From assembly GCA_946481275.1 (NCBI GenBank), contig CAMLMV010000001.1:1-64000 (forward strand): a stretch of 64,000 bases of DNA, read 5' to 3'. Positions 18,001 to 26,681 of this stretch are shown here, piece after piece (the stretch's first letter is position 1; each line of letters begins with the position of its first letter). Origin of the DNA: an uncultured Massilia sp. (GTDB lineage Bacteria; Pseudomonadota; Gammaproteobacteria; Burkholderiales; Burkholderiaceae). Both the position numbers and the translations under genes were made by a program. Under the pieces are notes generated by a model. That model saw nothing but the letters and a program-made list of their open reading frames with translations. It searched no databases and was not told the origin of the DNA.

Positions 18001-18794
18001 CGGCCCTGCAGGCCCAGAAGAACCTGAACCAGAACTGGAGCGCGGAATACTATCCGAGCAAGGACACGATGTTCTCGCTGTCCTACTTCAACCAGCGCGG
18101 CATCGTGGGCCCGTCGATCGTGCAGACGGAGAACGGCACGCTGGGCCTGGCCCTGGTCGACCCGACGACGGGCAAGTCGCTGGCCGAGCTGCCGTTCTCG
18201 TTCCCGACCTACGAGAACGGCGTGGCGACCACCCGCAAGGGCTGGGAGTTCAATACCAAGACCGCGTTCACCTTCCTGCCGTGGCGCCTGCGTTACCTCG
18301 GCTTCGACGGCAACTATACGAAGCTGGCGTCGGTCACGTCGACCCAGAACATCGTCGACCTGTTGACCGGCACGCCGATGCCGCCGCTGCGCGAATCGAA
18401 GTTCCAGTACAACTGGGCGATCTGGTATGACGACGGCCGCCTGTCCGCGCGCGTCGCGGTGCAGGGCGTAGGCAACTACTTCAACAACATTGCGGGCTCG
18501 AGCGCCAACTACCTCAACAACTACCCTAACGCGAGCGGCAATACCCGTCCGCCCGCCTACAACCCGGGTTCGCCGAATTTCAAGGACGCGACGCGCTACG
18601 TCGACGCCAAGATCCAGTACCGCATCACGCCGGAGTTCGACGTGTTCATCGAAGGCCGGAACCTGAACAACGCGGCGACCAGCAACAGCCAGGGTTCGTA
18701 CGTCCCGTTCTCGAACGGCACGCCGAGCATCCTGGACTACAGCTACGCCGGCCGCCGCATCATGGTGGGCGCCGACTTCCGCTTCGGCGGCTGA
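15084..18794 (+). CDS. TonB-dependent outer-membrane receptor
   Basis: 1236 residues: signal peptide (about 1-32, ending ACAQ), variable linker, plug domain (about 80-210, with SLPDRNIGEAISRMAGVAL and VSVAVRGNGPDLTRVEIDG) and a large beta-barrel. The open frame extends 94 codons upstream, but ATG 15084 follows AAGGAGACAG and begins a proper signal peptide. The C terminus ends DFRFGG rather than in the usual terminal aromatic. The GH2 gene starts three bases after its stop, which is the classical receptor plus hydrolase layout of proteobacterial polysaccharide loci. It probably imports the oligosaccharide that the GH2 enzyme cleaves; the substrate is not known. Confidence 0.87.
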   Translation: MHDIRQVIRPTRLAYAVSLAVASLIASQAACAQDNPPPQDATNTQASASGAGDAAGTAAPQGSHEVASGIATVVVSTRKSQQSSIARKKNAATALDSIVAEDVGSLPDRNIGEAISRMAGVALDRGDFGEGVSVAVRGNGPDLTRVEIDGMAVQSANNAASGRGSEFRQLSADLIKSVDVVKGSTADMVEGSLGGGIIIKTRTGLDFKEPFASVRVAGTTNNLNKKWEPDTNVILSRKFLDDRLGVILNASKSTAANEQHQMQVATSAAAGYARLIDFDNSPEKTFTYNPSTLNMSDPASTTPAGPAAGSTGIYPYTNGTGNYTTYSPYEILTRSAAAKTKAECYSAFPQLATTDASLKNLSASNRTNAVNERQNELISCLNQWNDYTPSLVRNKIQTEIDRRQDLDLRADFKVNRDLTVYVKGSYSKRHTDNKTSYLNLGGMNVNTAKTFVDTDGVRSVAPGANGAGYYLYPGSVSFLSGGPAVQGAVTNVDPSSVTVDASHHVTSFSISDGAASVDQIFQKSDTITKYFQTGGEWNRDGMKAEWLVGDAKSNYTTEFFRTTFSSYYGAAQMSVTPNGLWAYNFPQGSTFDLYNPANYAGLVQPAAAAAVTSGTTYINSVPAYTQNQRPLLTYSQPQLTYTPGITATEERTAKADFTFQVPESIPFFTRFKTGFNFRDTRYDTRGGNGYQVSTDPIVYAVPGLVRSTLVGCQDTAGSLGAGGNKCQYGYVKSNRWDSQSSGTVTVTPQQFQDIVAKSLSGNITNTQLFNGANGQFGGAVTNWPNIDVQKVFQLAGITNANLNCVTSCTGTDGKTYEAPVTRMSERSEALYVMGDFNIDRIPFTSRALPFDWQVEGNLGYRYIRTKVHGIGNMQFQSITRTAAFDPASPNAAGGINDVTVSTNTAVDATTHDFLPIYNLAMWLVPDKFVVRYNRARSVARPPVTNLLPSGLCRYDERVDANGTQTCTKTVGNPALQAQKNLNQNWSAEYYPSKDTMFSLSYFNQRGIVGPSIVQTENGTLGLALVDPTTGKSLAELPFSFPTYENGVATTRKGWEFNTKTAFTFLPWRLRYLGFDGNYTKLASVTSTQNIVDLLTGTPMPPLRESKFQYNWAIWYDDGRLSARVAVQGVGNYFNNIAGSSANYLNNYPNASGNTRPPAYNPGSPNFKDATRYVDAKIQYRITPEFDVFIEGRNLNNAATSNSQGSYVPFSNGTPSILDYSYAGRRIMVGADFRFGG

Positions 18795-18797
18795 CGC

Positions 18798-21700
18798 ATG
18801 AGGAGGCTGCTGGGCGCCGCCGCGCTGGCCTGGGCCGTATCGGCCGGCGCGGCGGACACGATCGATCTTGCCGGCGACTGGCGGTTCGCGCTCGACCGCG
18901 AGGACGCAGGCGTCGCCGCGCACTGGGAAAACCGCGCGCTGCCGGACCGCATCCGCATTCCCGGCATCCTGAACGCGCAAGGCTATGGCGACGCCATCAC
19001 GGCGCAGACGCCGTGGGTGCTGTCGCTGTACGACAAGAACTGGAACCTGCGCGCGGACTATGCGGCGTTCACGCAGCCGGGCCAGGTGAAAGTGCCGTTC
19101 CTGAGCCAGCCGCCACGCCACTACCTGGGCGCCGCGTGGTACCAGCGCGGCGTCGAGGTGCCGCCCGCCTGGCGCGGCAAGCGCGTCGTGCTGCACCTGG
19201 AGCGGCCCCGCTGGGGTTCCAGCGCGTGGATCGACGATCGCGCGCTGGGCGCCAATGTCTCCCTCGTGGCGCCGCACGACTACGACCTAGGCCCGCTCGG
19301 GCCGGGCAAACACCGCGTCACGGTGCGCGTGGATTCGCGCGTGCTGATGGCGTACCGGCCGGACTCGCACAGCATCTCCGATTCGCTCGGCATGAGCTGG
19401 AACGGCATCGTCGGCAAGGCCGAGCTGCGAGCGACGTCGCCCGTGTACATCGCCGACGCGCAGGTCTTTCCGGACGTGGCCAGCCGCAGCGTGCGTGTAA
19501 GACTCAAGGTCGGCAATGGCGGGAGCAAGGCCGGGGCAGGGGCGGTCAAGGCCAACGGAAAGCGCATTCCCGTGCGCTGGACGGCGGACGGCGGCAGTGC
19601 CGAATTCAGCGTGCAGTATCCGAAGGACGCGCCGACGTGGGACGAGTTCCACCCCGTGCTGCAGAAGCTGAAACTGCGGCTCGCGGGACCAGGTGCCGAC
19701 GACGCGCGCGACGTGTCGTTCGGCTTCGTGCAGGTGGCGGCGCGCGGCACGGACATCCTCGTCAACGGCCGGCCCGTGTTCCTGCGCGGGACGCACCACG
19801 GCGGCGACTTTCCGCTCACCGGATATCCGCCGACGGACGTCGCGTACTGGAAGAAGATCTTCGCCATCAACAAGGCGTGGGGCATCAACCACGTCCGCTT
19901 CCATTCGTTCACGCCGCCGGAAGCGGCATTCCAGGCGGCGGACGAAGTCGGCATCTACCTGCAGCCGGAGCCCGGCATGTGGAACCGGTTCGAGCCCGGT
20001 TCGCCCATCGAACAGGCGCTGTACGACGAGACCGAGCGCCTGATCCGCGCTTACGGCAACCACCCGTCGTTCCTGCTTCTCAGCCCCAGCAACGAGCCGT
20101 CGGGGCACTGGAAAGAAGTGTTCGCACGGTGGACCGCGCGCTTCCGCGCGGAGGACCCGCGGCGCCTGTACACGAACGGCACGGGCCACACGGAACCCGT
20201 CGTGCCGGAGCTCGACAGGGACGTCGATTACCTGGCCGTGCAGCGCATCGGCCCGAAACCGCTGCGCAACAAGACCGGCTGGTTCGGGCGCGACTACGCG
20301 GCGTCGCTGGACGGCATCCGCGTGCCCGTCATCGGACACGAGACGGGGCAATGGGTCGCCTATCCCGATTATTCGATCATCGACAGGTTCACGGGCTACC
20401 TGCAACCGGGGAATTACGAGATCTTCCGCGAGTCCGCCCGGCGGCACGGGGTCCTGGACCGCAACCGCGACTTCGCGCTGGCGTCCGGGCGCTGGCAGTT
20501 GGCCTGCTACAAGGAGGAGATCGAGGCCGCGCTGCGCACGCGCGGCATGAGCGGCTACCAGCTGCTGGACCTGCACGACTATCTCGGCCAGGGCACGGCG
20601 CTCGTCGGCGTCCTCGACACGTTCTGGGAATCGAAAGGTTATGCGACGCCGGAGGCGTTCCGGCGCTTCAATGGCGCGACGGTGCCGCTGGCCCGCCTGA
20701 CGCGCACCGTGCTGACGACGCGCGATGCGTTCGACGTGCCCGTGGAGATCGCGCACTATGGCGCGCAGCCGCTGAACGGCGCGCGGCCCTGGTGGCGCAT
20801 CGAGGACGACGCCGGGCGCGCCGTGGTCCAGGGACGGTTCGCCACCCGCGCTATCCCGATCGGCAAGAACATCCCGCTGGGACGCGTCGCCGCGGACCTG
20901 GCGCAACTGCCGGCGCCCGCGCATTACCGGCTGGTCGTGGGGCTGGACGGCACGGCCATCGCCAACGGCTGGAATTTCTGGCTGTATCCCGCCGAGGTCG
21001 ACCCGTCCGTTCCCGCCGGCGTGCTCGTGACGCACGCGTGGCCCGAGGCCGAGGCGCGGCTGGCGCAGGGCGGCAGGGTGCTGTACCTGCCGCGCAAGGC
21101 GGACCTGGACTGGACGTCGCCGCCGCTCGCGGACGTCCCCGTGTTCTGGAACCGGTTGATGAATCCCGGGTGGTCGCGCATGCTGGGCCTGTGGGTCGAC
21201 CGCGCGCACCCCGCGCTGGCGGCATTCCCCACCTTCGATCACATGGACTGGCAATGGAGCGAGCTCGTGGCGGGCGCCCGCGCGTTCAACCTCGAACGCC
21301 TGCCGGCCGGACTGCGGCCCATCGTCCAGCCCATCGACGACTGGAACCGCAACTACCGGCTCGGCGCCGTGTTCGAGGCGACCGTGGGCACGGGCCGGCT
21401 GCTGGTGTCGATGTTCGACCTCGACAGCCGCCTGGACGAGCGTCCCGCCGCGCGCCAGCTGCGCCGTTCGCTGCTGGACTACATGGCCGGTCCGCGCTTT
21501 GCGCCGGCCGTCGCGGTCGATGCGGCCGCGCTGCGCGCCAGCCTGTTCGACACGCGCGTGATGAAAAAGCTCGGCGCCGTGGCCAGCGGCTGGCCCGACG
21601 CGGCGAACGTCGTCGACGGCGATCCGAATACGTATAGCCTCGTCGCGGTGAAGGGCGACGTGCCGCGCCCGCAGCCGGTATTGACGATAGCCTTCGCGCA

Positions 21701-22079
21701 GCCCGTGTCGTTCGACGGCCTCGTGCTGATGCCGCGCCAGAACCACCGCGATCACGAAGGCGACGTGCGCGAATGGCGCATCGAGGCCAGCGACGACGGC
21801 ACGACGTGGCGCGACGTCGCCCGGCCGACACTCCTGTCGACGTTCGATCCGCAGACGGTGCGCTTCGGGCAGACCGTCACGGCGCGCTGGCTGCGGCTGA
21901 CGTCCCTGTCCGGTTTCGGCACGGACCGCGCCAGCGCGCTGGCCGACGTGGCGGTGCTGTACGCCGGCCCCGCGCTGCCGGAGGAAGCGGGCGAGCTGGA
22001 ATACAAGCGTTCGCGGTCGACGTCGGCCGACGTCGACGAGGCGGGGATGGACGACAGGCCGCGTCGCCGGACCCGGTGA
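18798..22079 (+). CDS. large GH2-like glycoside hydrolase with discoidin domain
   Basis: 1093 residues: signal peptide (to about 19), sugar-binding domain with an insert (about 25-215), Ig-like region, TIM barrel (about 320-650), and a C-terminal F5/8-type domain (about 915-1065). Glu433 in SPSNEPSG is the likely acid/base and Glu515 in IGHETGQW the likely nucleophile. Several relatives of this type occur in rhamnogalacturonan loci, and an exo-acting galactosidase or arabinosidase role is possible; the exact specificity cannot be read. The last 25 residues are highly charged and Ser/Arg-rich, outside the folded domain. Coupled to the receptor gene three bases upstream, so one transcript is expected. 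Confidence 0.78.
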   Translation: MRRLLGAAALAWAVSAGAADTIDLAGDWRFALDREDAGVAAHWENRALPDRIRIPGILNAQGYGDAITAQTPWVLSLYDKNWNLRADYAAFTQPGQVKVPFLSQPPRHYLGAAWYQRGVEVPPAWRGKRVVLHLERPRWGSSAWIDDRALGANVSLVAPHDYDLGPLGPGKHRVTVRVDSRVLMAYRPDSHSISDSLGMSWNGIVGKAELRATSPVYIADAQVFPDVASRSVRVRLKVGNGGSKAGAGAVKANGKRIPVRWTADGGSAEFSVQYPKDAPTWDEFHPVLQKLKLRLAGPGADDARDVSFGFVQVAARGTDILVNGRPVFLRGTHHGGDFPLTGYPPTDVAYWKKIFAINKAWGINHVRFHSFTPPEAAFQAADEVGIYLQPEPGMWNRFEPGSPIEQALYDETERLIRAYGNHPSFLLLSPSNEPSGHWKEVFARWTARFRAEDPRRLYTNGTGHTEPVVPELDRDVDYLAVQRIGPKPLRNKTGWFGRDYAASLDGIRVPVIGHETGQWVAYPDYSIIDRFTGYLQPGNYEIFRESARRHGVLDRNRDFALASGRWQLACYKEEIEAALRTRGMSGYQLLDLHDYLGQGTALVGVLDTFWESKGYATPEAFRRFNGATVPLARLTRTVLTTRDAFDVPVEIAHYGAQPLNGARPWWRIEDDAGRAVVQGRFATRAIPIGKNIPLGRVAADLAQLPAPAHYRLVVGLDGTAIANGWNFWLYPAEVDPSVPAGVLVTHAWPEAEARLAQGGRVLYLPRKADLDWTSPPLADVPVFWNRLMNPGWSRMLGLWVDRAHPALAAFPTFDHMDWQWSELVAGARAFNLERLPAGLRPIVQPIDDWNRNYRLGAVFEATVGTGRLLVSMFDLDSRLDERPAARQLRRSLLDYMAGPRFAPAVAVDAAALRASLFDTRVMKKLGAVASGWPDAANVVDGDPNTYSLVAVKGDVPRPQPVLTIAFAQPVSFDGLVLMPRQNHRDHEGDVREWRIEASDDGTTWRDVARPTLLSTFDPQTVRFGQTVTARWLRLTSLSGFGTDRASALADVAVLYAGPALPEEAGELEYKRSRSTSADVDEAGMDDRPRRRTR

Positions 22080-22110
22080 ATTCGTATCGGTCGCGCGAAA
22101 AAAATCATTG

Positions 22111-22131
22111 GTCGGGTGGACGCCACCCGAC
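22111..22131. promoter_or_regulatory. 9-bp perfect inverted repeat upstream of GH43
   Basis: GTCGGGTGG and its complement flank a 3-bp loop, 47 bp upstream of the GH43 start and 32 bp after the GH2 stop. It could end the upstream transcript or bind a regulator; no T-run follows on the plus strand. Confidence 0.35.
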
Positions 22132-22177
22132 TATCATCCGATCATCGCCGCCAGCCTGCGTTCTTTTTGGAGCTCCG

Positions 22178-23200
22178 ATGTATCGCTTGACCGTACGCGC
22201 CTTGCCGGCGCTCGCCCTGTGCCTCGCCGCCGCGTTCGCGCCGGCCCATGCCGCCGAACCCGTGTTCCGCAATCCCCTCGTGCTGCAGCGCGCCGACCCG
22301 CAGGTGACCCTGCAGCCGGACGGCTGGTATTACTACACGGCGACCGTGCCCGAATACGACCGCATCGAGATCCGCCGCGCCCGCTCGCTCGACGACCTGG
22401 GCGCCGCGCCCGCGAAGACCGTGTGGCGCAAGCACGCGACCGGCGTGATGGGGGCGCACATCTGGGCGCCTGAAATGCACCGCATCGACGGCAAGTGGTA
22501 TATCTATTTCACGGCCGGCAGCGCCGAGCATCCGTGGGAAATCCGGCTGTACGCCCTGGAAAACGCGTCCGCCGACCCGTTCGCGGGCGAGTGGGTCGAG
22601 CGCGGCCAGATCAAGACGGGCTGGGAATCGTTTTCGCTGGACGCCACCACGTTCGAACACCGCGGCCAGCGCTACCTCGCGTGGACGCAGACGGCGCCGG
22701 ACGGCAGCAAGGGCACGAACATCTACCTCGCGAAGATGGACACGCCGCTGTCGATCAGGGGCCCGGCCGTGCTGCTGACGAAGCCGGAGTACGCGTGGGA
22801 GAAGGTGAAGTTCGCCGTCGACGAAGGCCCGGCCGTGCTGGTGAGCCATGGTCGCGTGTTCGTCACGTTCTCCGCCAGCGCGACGGATGCCAATTACTGC
22901 CTCGGCATGGTCAGCGCGCCGGCCGACGCCGACCTGCTCGACCCGAAATCGTGGACCAAGCTGCCCGAACCCGTCTTCAGGAGCAGCGAAAAGAACGGCC
23001 AGTGGGGCCCGGGCCACAACTCGTTCACGACGACGCCGGACGGCAAGACGGACGTGCTGGTCTACCACGCGCGCAACTACAAGGAAATCCAGGGCGACTC
23101 CCTGCACGACCCGAACCGTCATACACGCGCGCAGGTGATCCGCTGGCGCGCGGACGGGATGCCGGATTTCGGCGAGCCGGTCGCCGACGCCAAGCGGTAA
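22178..23200 (+). CDS. GH43 exo-alpha-L-arabinofuranosidase-like enzyme
   Basis: 340 residues with signal peptide (about 1-24) and a five-bladed beta-propeller. Key motifs are RADPQVTL (catalytic base Asp), WYYYTATVPEYDRIEIRRA, HIWAPEMHRIDGKWYIYF, and GPGHNSF near the C terminus. This pattern is that of the GH43 subgroup with exo-1,5-alpha-L-arabinofuranosidases such as Streptomyces Araf43A. It would trim arabinan side chains of RG-I. ATG 22178 follows TTTTTGGAGC; the frame extends 135 codons upstream without signal-peptide sense, so the shorter start is preferred. It lies behind the receptor-GH2 pair on the same strand. Confidence 0.85.
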   Translation: MYRLTVRALPALALCLAAAFAPAHAAEPVFRNPLVLQRADPQVTLQPDGWYYYTATVPEYDRIEIRRARSLDDLGAAPAKTVWRKHATGVMGAHIWAPEMHRIDGKWYIYFTAGSAEHPWEIRLYALENASADPFAGEWVERGQIKTGWESFSLDATTFEHRGQRYLAWTQTAPDGSKGTNIYLAKMDTPLSIRGPAVLLTKPEYAWEKVKFAVDEGPAVLVSHGRVFVTFSASATDANYCLGMVSAPADADLLDPKSWTKLPEPVFRSSEKNGQWGPGHNSFTTTPDGKTDVLVYHARNYKEIQGDSLHDPNRHTRAQVIRWRADGMPDFGEPVADAKR

Positions 23201-23297
23201 TCCAATCGTTGCTTTACCGCCCGGCACACTGGCAATGTGACCGGAAAGTCTGGTATTGTTGTCGCCGTCGCAACAAATTCTTAGGACGGAGGACACG

Positions 23298-23735
23298 ATG
23301 AACGGTGCGGGCGGTACGAGTGGAGGAACGGGCCAGTTCTTCCTGGGGCTGGTCCTGATGTGCGGGGGCTTCTACCTGCTGCTCAACAGCGTGGTGGTGA
23401 GTTCCAGCTTCGGCCTCGGCACGCGCCTGTTCGGCGTGGGCGGCTACGGCATCACGGGCGGAATCGTCCTCATTCCCCTCGTGATCGGCATCGCCATGAT
23501 CTTCTACAACGCCCGCAACGTGCTGGGCTGGCTGCTGGCCATCTGCGCGTTCGCGGCACTCGTGTTCGGCGTCATCGCGTCGGTGAACATGTCGCTGCGC
23601 ACGATGTCGGCCTTTGAACTCATCTGCATCCTCGCGCTGGCCTTCGGCGGCCTGGGCCTGTTCCTGCGCTCCTTGCGCAGTGCAGCCCGCGATGAAGCGG
23701 CGACGGCGGCGCCCGAACGCCGCCTGCGTTCCTGA
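23298..23735 (+). CDS. small integral membrane protein
   Basis: 145 residues with a Gly-rich N terminus and four hydrophobic segments (about 12-33, 45-70, 76-98, 108-128), ending in a charged Arg-rich tail. No family is recognised. The ATG follows CGGAGGACAC; an upstream in-frame ATG at 23256 would add 14 residues but has no ribosome site. It is convergent with the CII-like gene, their stops forming TGATCA with no spacer. It is close to the PspA/DUF2491 genes but on the far side of the CII-like gene, so a functional link is only possible. Confidence 0.7.
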   Translation: MNGAGGTSGGTGQFFLGLVLMCGGFYLLLNSVVVSSSFGLGTRLFGVGGYGITGGIVLIPLVIGIAMIFYNARNVLGWLLAICAFAALVFGVIASVNMSLRTMSAFELICILALAFGGLGLFLRSLRSAARDEAATAAPERRLRS

Positions 23736-24227
23736 TCAGCGGATGCCGGCCTCGGTCTCCTGGCGCAGACGTGCGCGCCAGGCGCCCAGGGCGGACAGCG
23801 CGGCATGGAATTTACGTTCGATCAGGTCGGCCTCGACCGGCGTGACGGTGCCGTCGAGCAGGGCGGTCGACACCGCCTCGGCCACGGCGCCCACGTCGCT
23901 CATCACGCGGCAGACGGTCTGCGACAGGTCGTCCTGGCGCGCCTGCTCCGGCTGCGGCACGACGAACGCGGCCATCCCGTGGCGCACCAGCAGCGCGTGC
24001 AGCGGCAGGTGCGCTTCCTGCACGCCCGCCTTGTGGCAGCACTCGACGATCAGCGACACCTCTTCGAACGACGGATAGTGCGATGCGATCGTGGGCGACA
24101 GCTTGTTGCGCAAGACATTGGCGGACATGTCCAGCTCGCGGGCCAGCGCATCGATGCCGCCCGGGTACTTGCGCGCCACCGTGTACAGGGCATCGTGCTG
24201 GTTCATGTCGAGGTAACGGCGGGTCAT
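23736..24227 (-). CDS. phage CII-family regulatory protein
   Basis: 163 residues. The N-terminal 70 residues (YTVARKYPGGIDALARELDMSANVLRNKL split by the helix-turn-helix) fit the phage regulatory protein CII family, DNA-binding proteins found in prophages and also as lone chromosomal genes in betaproteobacteria. The C-terminal half is helical. ATG 24227 follows AAAGGAATACC. No phage structural or integrase gene is nearby, so this is a domesticated regulator rather than part of a prophage. It is divergent from the Ser-rich/DUF2491/PspA operon with only 76 bp between starts, which makes that operon a natural target. Confidence 0.72.
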   Translation of the reverse strand: MTRRYLDMNQHDALYTVARKYPGGIDALARELDMSANVLRNKLSPTIASHYPSFEEVSLIVECCHKAGVQEAHLPLHALLVRHGMAAFVVPQPEQARQDDLSQTVCRVMSDVGAVAEAVSTALLDGTVTPVEADLIERKFHAALSALGAWRARLRQETEAGIR

Positions 24228-24303
24228 GGTATTCCTTTGCTAATTTTACCGGTGCATGCGACCATCGCGGTCGTTATGCTGATTCTAACTTTCGATCGCT
24301 TCC

Positions 24304-25056
24304 ATGACCATGTTGAAGTCTTATAACGTCGCGTTCGTGCTGGCCCTGCTGCTCCCGCTGGCACATGTCGGCGCCGTCGACGCGAAGCCGTCCTCGTCGA
24401 GCTCCTTCAAGAGCGGCTTTTCGTCGCAGCGCTCGTCGTCGCCGTCCAGGCCGTCGTACTCGTCGGCGAAGTCGAGCGGCACGAGCTTCGGGTCGTTCAG
24501 CCGGCGTTCGGCACCACCCGACGCCGCGCCGCAGCAGAGTAAATCGTCGGGCGGTTTCGGCTCGTTCGGCCGCGGGTCGGCCGCGCCGCAAAAGTCCGAT
24601 TCCGCGCTGTCGCAAAAGCTGGACAGGAACACGTCGGAAGCGAACGCGCTGCGCACGCTGGATGCGCGCCGGCAGGCGCAGGCCGATGCGGCACGCGACA
24701 CGCGGCCGGTGCCTGGGTACGAGCAGGGACGGAGCGCACCGACGTACGCGCCGCCGCCCGTGCAGCAACAGCAGCCGCCGGTCGTCGTGCGGCAGGACAG
24801 CGGCCTGGGACACGTGATCGCGGGCGCCATGATCGCGAACGCGTCGCGCGGCGCGCATGCGAACAACAACGGTTATCCGGGCGGGTATGCGGGGGGAACT
24901 GCGCCCGCGCCGGCCGGCGGCGGCATGTCGTTCCTCGGCGTGTTCCTGACCCTGTGCGTGCTGGCGCTGATCGGCTGGGGCCTGTACTTCGCGTGGCGCC
25001 GCCTGCGCCGCGGCCGGGAAGCGAAGAAACCGAATTATTCGTTCGAAAGGAATTGA
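24304..25056 (+). CDS. Ser-rich exported protein with C-terminal membrane anchor
   Basis: 250 residues: a signal peptide-like N terminus (about 4-25), then a long low-complexity region rich in Ser, Gln, Pro and Gly (about 27-195), and a hydrophobic segment (about 211-232) followed by a basic tail. No enzyme motif is visible. It is the first gene of a unit with DUF2491 (5-bp gap) and PspA. In enterobacterial yjf clusters a small lipoprotein accompanies the same two partners, so an envelope-associated role is plausible. No good ribosome site precedes either ATG (24304 or 24310), so the start is uncertain. Confidence 0.65.
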   Translation: MTMLKSYNVAFVLALLLPLAHVGAVDAKPSSSSSFKSGFSSQRSSSPSRPSYSSAKSSGTSFGSFSRRSAPPDAAPQQSKSSGGFGSFGRGSAAPQKSDSALSQKLDRNTSEANALRTLDARRQAQADAARDTRPVPGYEQGRSAPTYAPPPVQQQQPPVVVRQDSGLGHVIAGAMIANASRGAHANNNGYPGGYAGGTAPAPAGGGMSFLGVFLTLCVLALIGWGLYFAWRRLRRGREAKKPNYSFERN

Positions 25057-25061
25057 CGAGA

Positions 25062-25847
25062 ATGGCCTGGAAGGATGTCTTCAGCTACGTGCGTGCGGTG
25101 GCCGCGAACAAGGGCGTGACGAAGGGAGAGGCGCGCGCGGACGACGACGTGCCGCTGGGCGCGCGCATCGGCAGCGTCGTGCAGATCCAGATGTCGCCGG
25201 TCATCCGGGCGCAGACGAACGGCTCGCTGATCGCGATGCCGGCCGCCGCGGACACGCGCATCCTGGCGGTGTCGCAGATCCGCCTGCAACCGGACACTGA
25301 GCTGTACCGCCTGTATCTCGACAAGGGCGACGACGCGGCGGACGAGAAATTCCTGCAGGTGTTCTGCGGCGACGACGGCAAGGTGGCCGAAGTGCTGTAC
25401 TGCACCCAGCTGGCGCGCGTGATCCCGGAGACGGCCGACGACCAGGATGCCTACACGGGCGTGGCCGGCTACGGCCTCGGCGACGCGGGCTACACGCTGT
25501 GGCGCGAACAGCTGGCCGACATGCTGGGGGCGCAGGAACTCGCGACCGTGTTCGGCGAGTCGGACCGCCTCGACTACACCCGTGACGCGGGCCGCCCCGA
25601 CGCGCAATTCGTCAGCCCGTTCAAGGGCCGCGAGACGCGTATCGACGATGCGGAAGGCCAGCGCGGCCTGCGCCAGGAAATGTATTTCATGCCGTACGTG
25701 CGCCAGCTGGCGGATGGCGGCCGCGAATATTTATTGATCACGACGGAGATCGTGGAAAGCGTCGATGGCGATGCGAACAAGCGCGGGATCCATGTCGACT
25801 TCGTCATCGGCATCCCGATGGAACAAGAGCGCATCGTCATCCAATAA
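25062..25847 (+). CDS. DUF2491 family protein (YjfK-like)
   Basis: 261 residues, cytoplasmic by lack of signal peptide or membrane segment, matching the E. coli YjfK type of DUF2491 protein in length and in the PLGARIGSVVQI and FMPYVRQLADGGREYLLITTE stretches. Function is unknown, but the family is repeatedly found beside PspA/IM30 paralogues (yjfJ-yjfK), as here. The start ATG 25062 was chosen because it follows the Ser-rich gene by five bases with AAAGGAA upstream; the frame opens further upstream only inside that gene. Confidence 0.8.
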   Translation: MAWKDVFSYVRAVAANKGVTKGEARADDDVPLGARIGSVVQIQMSPVIRAQTNGSLIAMPAAADTRILAVSQIRLQPDTELYRLYLDKGDDAADEKFLQVFCGDDGKVAEVLYCTQLARVIPETADDQDAYTGVAGYGLGDAGYTLWREQLADMLGAQELATVFGESDRLDYTRDAGRPDAQFVSPFKGRETRIDDAEGQRGLRQEMYFMPYVRQLADGGREYLLITTEIVESVDGDANKRGIHVDFVIGIPMEQERIVIQ

Positions 25848-25886
25848 CCGTATGAACCGTTTTCTTCACCGCAGAAAGGAACAACA

Positions 25887-26651
25887 ATGAGCAACGCTAG
25901 TGGATGGGGCCTGACCGCACGACTGGTCACGAAGCATTTCGGCGCACTGGGCAACCGCATCGCCGAAGTCATCGCCAACTTCGACCCCGAAACCGCGACC
26001 GAGGCCGACCGCGACCGCCTGGTCGCCACCCTGCGCGAGACGGCGCAGTTGCTGGCAACGTCGCGTGCGTCGTTCGACAAGGAGCATGGCGACGTGGTGA
26101 ACCTGCAGAACCTGATCGCCAACGACGAACGCGCCGCCGAGAAGCTGGCCGAGCGCCTGGCGGCCGGCACGATCTCGGAAGCGACCGTGACGATGTTCTG
26201 CGACGAGCTGGAAGCGAACAAGGCGCGCCTGCCGCAGGAAATCCAGGAAGAGGCGGATGCGAAGGCCTACATGGACGAGCTGCAGAAGATCGTCGATGCG
26301 CTGTCGACGCAGCTGGCCGAATTCGACGCCCAGGCGAAGAAGGCGATGCAGGCGCTGGCCTCCGCCAAGGCGCAGAAGGAGCTGCAGGAACTGCGCATCG
26401 AGCGCCAGGAACAGCTGAACGGCCTCACGAGCATGCGCGGCAATTCGACGGCGCTGTCCGCGCTGACCCGCCGCGCCCAGGCCGTGACGAACGAAGCGTC
26501 GGGCCTGCGCATCGTCGCCGACATCGGCCAGAAGCCGCTGGACCAGCAGGCGGAACTGGATGCGATCCGCAAGTCCGTCAGCCAGCCGGAGACGGCCGGC
26601 GAGAGCGCGCTGGAACGCCTCAAGCGCCTGTCGGGCAAGACGGCGGCTTGA
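25887..26651 (+). CDS. PspA/IM30-family protein (YjfJ-like)
   Basis: 254 residues, almost wholly alpha-helical with long coiled-coil stretches (about 45-110 and 120-190), as in PspA/IM30 (ESCRT-III-like) proteins that assemble on the inner membrane surface and maintain its integrity under stress. Divergent from classical PspA in its N-terminal helix, closer to the YjfJ type. ATG follows AAAGGAACAAC. It lies 39 bp after DUF2491 and is the last gene of the unit; no pspF, pspB or pspC is present. Convergent with a GH43 gene 30 bp downstream. Confidence 0.82.
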   Translation: MSNASGWGLTARLVTKHFGALGNRIAEVIANFDPETATEADRDRLVATLRETAQLLATSRASFDKEHGDVVNLQNLIANDERAAEKLAERLAAGTISEATVTMFCDELEANKARLPQEIQEEADAKAYMDELQKIVDALSTQLAEFDAQAKKAMQALASAKAQKELQELRIERQEQLNGLTSMRGNSTALSALTRRAQAVTNEASGLRIVADIGQKPLDQQAELDAIRKSVSQPETAGESALERLKRLSGKTAA

Positions 26652-26681
26652 GGATGCAATGCCCGGTCAGGCGTGACCCGG

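Noticed and set aside
14766..19277. Minus-strand open frame extending the Sel1-repeat protein upstream to 1927 codons
   Set aside because: The signal peptide and GAGGAGACACG site at 14765 define the true start; the extension is antisense to the TonB receptor and GH2 genes.
23736..24227. Prophage
   Set aside because: Only one CII-like gene; no integrase, capsid, tail or attachment sites within view.
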